Shown here in pieces: positions 57,164-64,000 of a stretch of 64,000 bases of DNA. A program made the position numbers and the translations under genes. Numbering within the stretch: the stretch's first letter is position 1; every line of letters begins with the position of its first letter. A model generated the notes under the pieces. That model was not told the DNA's origin, ran no database searches, and was given only the letters and a program-made list of their open reading frames with translations. Source of the stretch: Carya illinoinensis (lineage: Eukaryota > Streptophyta > Magnoliopsida > Fagales > Juglandaceae); assembly GCF_018687715.1 (NCBI RefSeq), contig NC_056762.1, forward strand, positions 23,902,864-23,966,863. The letters are read 5' to 3'.

Positions 57164-59639
57164 TGACTCACTCAAAAATGAGTAGCACTAATGCTATCCC
57201 AAGTGCAGGAGAATGTCGTGTAATAATTAGGAATAAATTCCTAGATCGTCTCCTCAGGGAAAGTTGCTTAAAATTAAACTCGTTGAAAAAATGTGAAAAA
57301 CTTCACAAAGAGAAAATAAAATGATGGTATATGCAATGGATGGAAAAGGGTACTAGTCATGGACTAGATTCATGTCTTTTGAATTTTTTGTTTGTTCGAT
57401 TGGAATGTAAATGACTAATAAATTAAACTCAGAAATTAATAAAACTAAATTACGCATTAAACTAAATTAGAAAGTAATTGACAAAACATGAACGGAAAAT
57501 TTAAAATGCCCAAAACCAAGATTCTAGAATTCATCTTTGTAATTAAATCACGAATTCTCAAAATAACACATAACAGTTGTAATTACTATTAAATGAAAAC
57601 TTAAAGAAGTAAGAAAAATAAATAACACGAAATAAGTAAACAGAAACTCAAAAGTATTCTATAAACTTTAAACTGAAGTTAAATAAAATAGGGAACGAAA
57701 AGTCTAAACGAAAACTTCCTTTCACTATTCAATTGAAATTTGAAACAAAAAGGAACAATTTCTCACGTATCACTCTTGAAAATTAATCTCTAAACCTTTA
57801 ATAAAAACTCTATAACAATTCCTCTGCTCTCTACATATGATGTTCAGAAAAATCAAAAACAAAAATAAAAGCTTAAAACCAAACCTTTCTTGCAATAAAT
57901 TAGGGTAACACAATTAATTTAGAACTTCTAAAACAATTCTTTATGAAACAAAATAGCACACTTGATTAAAACTTCTAAAACAATTTCTTTTGTTACATGA
58001 AATAAACTAGTAATGAAACAAACTAGCACACTTAATATTAAGGTATTACTCTTAATGAAATAAAAGTCTAGAACAAATCTTAATACACTTAATAAAAATG
58101 CTAAAACAACAAAGCTTTGAAACTAAAAGGAGAAACAAAATTTCTTAAAACAAAAAGGAGCTAATTCTTTCAAGTACATAGCAGAAAATTGTGTGTGTTG
58201 AGTTGTGTTTTTCTAAGTTTGAGTTGTCCTAGTTGTTTTTTTTGTATGCTTCGGAGTGCAACCCTTTTAGAGCCGAACCTTGGCTAGTTCATCTCTCATT
58301 CAATTGCATTCACACTCAATTTGCATTCACACCTCAATTTTGGCCACTTGCATTCCTCTTTAATTATTTTGTGTCTTGCATTGCATTCCTCTTTAATTGC
58401 CGTGTCTTGCATTGCATTCCTCTTTTCTTATTTTATTCAATTGGTTTATTAATTCAAACCAAACAACCAAGTCCAACATGCCTAACTTCTTGCCTAACTT
58501 GTTGACTAACTTGATGCCTAACTTCTTGCCTAACTCATACTCGGTTTCTTCATTGCCTCTCCAGCCGACTTCTTCAATTTGTTTCTTCAATCTGTTATTT
58601 CAATTTCAGCACACAACAATTCATTCACCTACTGCTTCTAGTCGGTCCAAATAAATTAAATTCATTCCCCCTTCAATCACAATTCACAGCTGACTTCTCT
58701 TGTTGAATATGGCACTCTACTTCAAGCATTTCGGTGGAGACCAATTGGTGGACAGCAGCCTTCTTCTTCCTTCATTTCGGCTACCTCTTCCTTTCTTTTC
58801 AGAATTTCTTTCACTCACATGCCAAACTCTTTCTATCTTCCTTTATCTCGGCTCTTGTCCAATTCAATGGAAAGGAAGTAGCCTTTGATGACCCTTTCAA
58901 TGTCAAAACTTGTGGAGACAATTTGATGGACAGTAGCCTACCCCTTCATCTAATAATTTCGGTGGACAACAGCTCTCTTTTGATGACTTCATTTCATCAC
59001 ATGTTCCTCAACTTAGTTTAGCTGCACCAACCGATGTAAGTTAAGCCAAACAAGTAGCCTTCCAATTAATGTATAATTTAGGTGGGTTGGAAATGAGTTG
59101 GTGGATTTGTGGGGTGATTGTAGCCGTGTATGAGGTTAGATTGAGTTGGGATTGTTTGAATGGTGGGAAAGCTCAAGACAAAGTATGAACAAGGCATGAA
59201 CATAATTAACCATGGTATGCATGAAAAATGGAGATGGAGAAAAAGAAAACACTCAACAACAAAATAACATAAATGAAAGATTAGCTTTGAGCAACTTCCA
59301 TTCAAAGATGGCAAGAAGTGCTTCTATCTTTTGAGGTTCATGAATTGAACCCAAAAGATGGAAAGATAGCTCAAGAAACTTTATGAACATGAAGAACAAG
59401 AAAAACAATGGTACAAATGCAAATGATAATGGAAAGCAAGAAAAATTATGGACTAGAATGCATAGTAATCAATAGTTGGTAGAATTCAAGCATAAATTCA
59501 TGCTTTTAATCAATTAAAATCACAACTTTGATTTATTCATTTTAACCATTTTTCCATTTAAAACCAATAATAATGTCATGATGAATTTAAAATACATTGG
59601 TTTTAAATAGTTAAAATGTGCAATATTTCAGCTCAATCA
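57164..59639 (-). mobile_element. Solo LTR inside Athila RNase H
   Basis: 2476 bp, plus strand TGACTCACTC to GCTCAATCA, flanked by a perfect ATAGT at 57159-57163 and 59640-59644. Insert plus one duplicate is 2481 bp, divisible by 3, and the host frame is kept. Motifs near its left end (CCCAAGTGCAGGAG, ATCGTCTCCTCAGGGA) parallel the U5 end of the host Athila LTR, so it probably belongs to a related Athila/Tat family in the same orientation. It contains only spurious frames. Confidence 0.92.
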
Positions 59640-59644
59640 ATAGT

Positions 59645-60926
59645 AAATGACATAAGGAAGTTTGTTCCTACGCTGTCCAAGAACAGCTCCTATAGCAAAA
59701 TCACTTGCATCACACAAGATTTCAAAAGAAAGTGATCAATCAGGAGGTTGAAGAATAGGAGCAGTGGTTAGCAAAGTTTTAAGCCGACAAAAAACTTCTT
59801 GACACTCGGGTGTCCAATCAAATTTTACATCATTCATCAATAGCTTACATAGAGGCTTAGAAGTAGAGCTAAAGTCTTTGATAAATCTCCTATAAAAACC
59901 CGCATGCCCAAGAAAAGATCTAATGTCTTTTATTGACTTAGGTATAGGAAGTTTAGAAATCAACTCAATTTTTGCTCTATCTACTTCAAGTCCTCTAGAT
60001 GAAACAATATGTCCCAGAACAATGCCCTGTTGTACCATGAAATGGCACTTCTCCCAATTAAGTAGCAATTGCTTCTCTTCACACCTGGCCAAAACAACTT
60101 GTAAATTGGTTAAACAACTCTCAAATGAATCACCAAATACATAAAAATCATCCATAAACACTTCTAGGGTGTTCTCAATCATGTCACTAAAAATGCTAAG
60201 CATGCATCTTTGAAAAGTTGCTGGTGCATTGCATAAACCAAAAGGCATTCTCCTAAAAGCAAAAGGACAAGTAAAGGTGGTCTTTTCTTGATCCTCTGGT
60301 GCTATTTCTAATTGATAGTAACTGGAGAATCCATCTAAGAAACAATAAAAGGCATGTCCAGCAACTTTTTCTAACACTTGATCAAGAAAAGGCAAAGGAA
60401 AATGATCTTTCCTAGTGGCGGCATTCAACTTCCTATAATCTATACACATGTGCCAACCAGTAGGAATCCTCGTAGGAATCGATTCATTTTGTTCATTTTT
60501 AACAATGGTAAGCCCGGATTTTTTTGGAACTACATGAATGGGACTTACCCACTTGCTATCCGAGATGGGGTAAATGATACCCACATCAAGCAATTTCAAC
60601 ACCTCACCTTTAACCACTTCCTTCATTGTGGGATTCAACCTTCTTTGCATTTCCCTAGAAGGCTTTGCATCATCTTCTAAATAAATCCTATGGGTACACT
60701 CCAAGGGACTTATACCTTTTATATCAGCCATTGTCCACCCAATAGACTTTTTATGCTTCTTAAGTACCTCTAGCAATTTATCTTCTTGTTTACTAGTTAA
60801 GTGAGAAGAAATTACCACAGGGAAGGTGCTTTGTGGTCCTAAGAAAGCATACTTCAACTCCAATGGAAGAGGTTTGAAATCCAAAGTTGGGGATTGCTCC
60901 TCCGAAGGCTTGAAGGTTGATGTCAA
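59645..60926 (-). pseudogene. Athila reverse transcriptase and start of RNase H
   Basis: PLPLELKYAFLG, ISPLECTHRIYLEDDAKP, WVSPIHVVPKKSG, GWHMCIDYRKLNAATRKDHF, CPFAFRRMPFGLCNAPATF and the catalytic EVFMDDFYVFGDS (FMDD), then FLGHAGFYRRFIKDFS. A TGA at 59736-59738 replaces the Trp of PPDW, followed by the first RNase H residues up to the ATAGT site. The RT core itself is open. Confidence 0.93.
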
Positions 60927-61036
60927 TGGTGGAAGTTGCTCAAATTTTGGCCTCCATGGTAGTGTAACTTGTTGACCTATTGAGGAAACAAGAGATGAGT
61001 TATTATCAAATATTTTTAAATCTTCTTCAAATTCCT

Positions 61037-61414
61037 CTAAAGAATCAATAAGTTGAAAAAGTTTTCATCAATGAAATTTTTCAGCAAATTCACTTCATGA
61101 ACTTCTTCAACTTCTTGCGGTTGCCTACAAAGATTAAAAATATTTAGCTCCAAGGTCATATTTCCAAAACTCAACTTTAAAACTCCACTTCTACAATTTA
61201 TGAGTTCATTAGAAGTAGCCAAGAAGGATCTTCCTAAGATAACAAGTGCTTGGAAAGTAGAATGATTAGTCAATTGCATACCGAGTACAACAAAGTCTAC
61301 TGGATAGTAGAATTTGTCTACTTGAACCAAAACATCTTCCACAACACCCATTGGAATCTTAATAGACCTATCAGCCAACTGCAATGTGATAGAAGTAGAT
61401 TTCAACTCACCCAA
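61037..61414 (-). pseudogene. Athila protease, C-terminal part
   Basis: ELKSTSITLQLADRSIKIP, VEDVLVQVDKFYYPVDFVVL and LGRSFLATSNELINCRSG are the usual Athila protease tail. The active-site part (ALLDLGSSVNLLP, D-L-G) is at the end of the preceding frame. A TAG (CAG expected) near 61421 separates them, and a frameshift near 61037 separates protease from RT. Confidence 0.85.
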
Positions 61415-61420
61415 TCCAAG

Positions 61421-62964
61421 CTAAACATAAACATTATAAGGCAATAAGTTCACACTTGAACCTAAGTCTAATAATGCTTGGCCTATTTTTGAGCTCCCTA
61501 TCATGCAAGCTATGGTAGGGGATCCTGGGTCCTTGTATTTGGGAGGAGTGTTGGTTTGGATAATAGCACTAACCTGCTCAGTAAGAAAAGCTTTCTTTTG
61601 CACATTCAATTTTCCTTTTACGGTACATAAATCCTTTAAAAATTTAGCATAGGTAGGAATCTGTTGAATAACATCTAACAATGGTATATTAATCCTAACT
61701 TGCTTAAAAATTTCAAGAATTTCCGCGTGATGCTTATCTTTGTGCAAAGGGGCTAACCTTTGAGGAAAAGGTGCAAGTGTAGTGCTTGGGACACTTTTAG
61801 ATTTCAAAGGATCATGTTCCTCATTTTCAGAAGGAGGTTTAGAAGTGTTACCATTCTTTTCTACCTCTTGAGCTGGAATGCCAATCACCTTACCACTTCT
61901 CAAGGTTGTAATAGCCTTGACTTGCTTGACATTTGAATCTCCCGCCATATTTTGAAATTGATGGTTTTGACCTTGGGAATTAGGCTGAGATTGTGCAGAG
62001 AACTTCCCTTTCTCTTGAGCACTCATGGTTGTAGTCAACCTTGTGACTAACCCTCGAATCTCAGCAATGGCTTGTGAATTTTGACTGTTGATAGCAGCTT
62101 GGCTTTGCATGAATTGTTGAAAATTGGTGGACAGCTGCTGGAAGTTGGTGGATAATTGCTGGAAATTGTCTTCAAGGTTCTTTTTCTGAGCTGGGACCAT
62201 GTGGTTGGCATATTGAGATGGTCCTAGACCTCCTGTGGTAGTGTAGGGTACAATTTGTGTAGGACCAGCTACGCTGGGTGCAGGTAAAGCAGCTTGATCA
62301 CCTCTCCAACTAAAATTAGGGTGATTTCTCCATCCCGAATTGTAGGTGTTGGAATAAGGACCTGAAAAAGATTTAGCAACCATATTAACAGCATTAGATT
62401 GATCCAAAAGAACTTCTTTAAAAGCTGGAATGGTTGGGCAATCATTAGTTGAATGCCCTTGGCCTTCACAAATATTACAGCTCAAGGTAATCTGAGGTAC
62501 AGCTTGTATTTCAATCACTTTCTTCAGTTCTATGGTTTCTAATTTCTTAGAAATCATAGCCAACCTAGCATTCAAATCATCTACTTCTCTCAGATTATAT
62601 TTCCCACTCCCTGAAATTGTCCTTGAACTTTCCGACCTATCATGAACATCAGATGTATCCCATGATTGTGCATTTTCAGCTAGACAATCAAAATATTCAA
62701 AAGCTTCCTCATCCCGGGTTTGAAATTAAAAGCATTTGCATTAATAGGTAAAATGATGCAAGAAGGTGTGCTAGTCCTAACAGACTGAAGATATTCTCTA
62801 AGAGTCCTATTTGGATTCTCCACTTCCCTATCATGATGCTCATTTTCAGCCATGATGCTATCAGTGTCTGATGATGATTCTACAAAAGATGATGCAGAGC
62901 TAAAAGATGTCAATGATTCTGTCCTAAACAGTCGAGATGTATGGTCTCTAGTCCAACTAGTCAT
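61421..62964 (-). pseudogene. Athila gag with its core deleted
   Basis: N-terminal part: MAENEHHDREVENPNRTLRE and PSCIILPINANAFNFKPG (to about 62716). The sequence then jumps to DEEAFEYFDCLAENAQSWD, so the central capsid-type region between these blocks is missing. It continues with LNARLAMISKKLETIEL, a CCHC knuckle CNICEGQGHSTNDC (62438-62479), a Gln-rich part with NFQQLST repeats (about 62110-62180), basic sequence, the RVNIPLLDVIQQIPTYAKFL block and the protease active site. The deletion also alters the frame. Confidence 0.87.
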
Positions 62965-63107
62965 ACAAACAAGAGCAGATAATCAAAGACCATGAAAAAT
63001 AAACAGAGAGAAGGGAAAAAGATTAGATGTCACCTAGGCTGTGAAAAGGTTCACAACTCCACAACGTCCTCTCAGCAGTAGTGGAATGCTCTAATAAGCA
63101 CCAGTTG

Positions 63108-63126
63108 TCCCCAGCAACGGCGCCAA
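63108..63126 (-). other. Athila primer binding site
   Basis: Minus strand TGGCGCCGTTGCTGGGGA, complementary to the 3' end of plant tRNA-Asp apart from one base, five bases inside the LTR. Confidence 0.85.
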
Positions 63127-63131
63127 AAACT

Positions 63132-64000
63132 TGACTCGTGGTCGAATGTGCTTCCAAGTGTAGAAGTGTCAAGTTGTATCAAGGATAAGTCCAGAATCGT
63201 ATTCCACAGGGACAATGGGTTATCAAAGCGTATAAGAGATTTGTGAGTAACAAATGAATCAAGTATGAGTGATGAAAATAAAATTCAAATGCAATGAAAA
63301 TTCAAATATTGCACTATACTAGAATCCAAAACAAATCAAGCTTCATTCCACAACCCAAGCTTCAAAAATTAGCTACGCATGATAATTCTCACAACAAAGA
63401 TAAGTCTAAGATGAGTCATGACAAAATCTAAAAGCAAAAGAAATCTAAAATAAAAATAGGCCGAAAGCCAAAAATTAACCAAGAAGAGAACCACCTCCAA
63501 AATGCTAGACGAAAGAAAAACGTAAAGAAGAAAAATAGGAAAAGAAATAAAATTAAAAACTCTCAACTACCACGTTACTATCCGTCTATTGGAATGAAAG
63601 AAGAATAGCATGAAATAAAATAAAAAACTATCGCCCACTGCTACTCAACTAAAAGTAAGAAAAATAAAAGCTAGAAGACTCTACTGCTTCACCGAACAAG
63701 AGCAAAAACAAGAAGTAAAAGAGAATATAACAACCAGCCGCCTCCTGTCTCAAGAATTAAAGGAAGAAGAAATGAACCTCCAAGCGGCCTAGCGTTTGAA
63801 AACTAACAACTCAAAAAAAAAACTAGGCTACTGAACTCTGTCTGAAACAAAGCAAGAAAACTCCAAGCTAAGCTACTCTCCTCTCCTGTTTTCCAGCTTA
63901 AACGAGAAAAAGAAAGCAAAAATGAAAGGACAAACTAACAACTCTAAGCTAAGCTAGGTTCTGCTGTAGCAGAATGAAAATGAAAGAAACAATAAAACAA
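63132..64000 (-). repeat. Athila 5' LTR (partial)
   Basis: Matches the left LTR from 51892, but about 347 bp corresponding to 52061-52407 are missing at 63300/63301. The window ends at the equivalent of about 53115 in the left LTR. Confidence 0.9.

Larger units (their letters stand above)
51892..64000 (-). mobile_element. Athila-type Ty3/gypsy element (5' LTR runs past the window)
   Basis: Minus-strand element. Left: 3' LTR 51892-54316. Interior 54317-63131: integrase, RNase H, RT, protease and gag read right to left from about 62960 to 55663. Primer site at about 63108-63126. 5' LTR from 63132 onward. RT wording (VPKKSG, VVKNE-like IVKNEQNE, YRKLNAATRKDHFPLPF, MPFGLCNAPATFQRCM) is diagnostic of Athila. 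No env-like frame follows integrase. A solo LTR interrupts RNase H. Several stops and a gag deletion make it inactive. Confidence 0.93.

Overview
The window is a transposon-dense piece of a eudicot plant nuclear chromosome, with one recognisable host gene. Spliceosomal introns, plant-type LTR retrotransposons (Ty3/gypsy Tekay, Reina, Athila and Tat types, and Ty1/copia), a tRNA-derived SINE and AT-rich MITEs all point to a land plant. The MITE and SINE sequences resemble, from memory, families seen in Fagales trees such as walnut, hickory and oak. That placement is a weak inference.

Layout. 1-1356: 3' end of a minus-strand Athila-like element. 1357-4818: a decayed Tekay integrase/chromodomain with its 3' LTR, abutting a SINE. 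4931-10543: AT-rich, with a possible old LTR and a replication-protein-A-like fragment. 10544-17175: a large solo LTR carrying a second, Tekay-type solo LTR (13740-15820); both have 5-bp target-site duplications. 17181-23400: the gene island, with an apparently intact four-exon expansin-like B gene on the minus strand (20150-21853), a MITE and a foldback element. 23400-33100: a minus-strand Tat-type remnant split by a nearly complete Reina-type chromovirus (25134-30560) and by a solo LTR (30831-31899). 33764-43469: a MITE split by an about 4-kb LTR, itself split by a copia-like element that keeps LTRs and gag but has no pol (34117-39518). 44220-64000: a stack in which a copia-like LTR fragment is interrupted by a Tekay element. 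The Tekay element is interrupted by an inverted solo LTR (47644-49762) and by an Athila element (51892 past the window end). The Athila element holds another solo LTR in its RNase H (57164-59639).

The most unusual signal is an array of a 51-bp unit built on the palindrome CGCTCGAGCG. It occurs, with the same unit length and the same orientation relative to transcription, about 40-55 bp upstream of the TATA box in two otherwise dissimilar LTRs (1-1118 and 30831-31899). It looks like a promoter-proximal module shared between retrotransposon families. Other notable points are a possible intron inside a Tekay gag-pro frame, a TR-GAG type element with a duplicated polypurine tract, and nonsense mutations dominated by C-to-T or G-to-A changes.

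The coding parts of the retrotransposons are all broken by stops or frameshifts. Functionally, only the expansin-like gene looks like a working host protein gene. All boundaries come from reading the sequence by eye; no alignment or database search was run.
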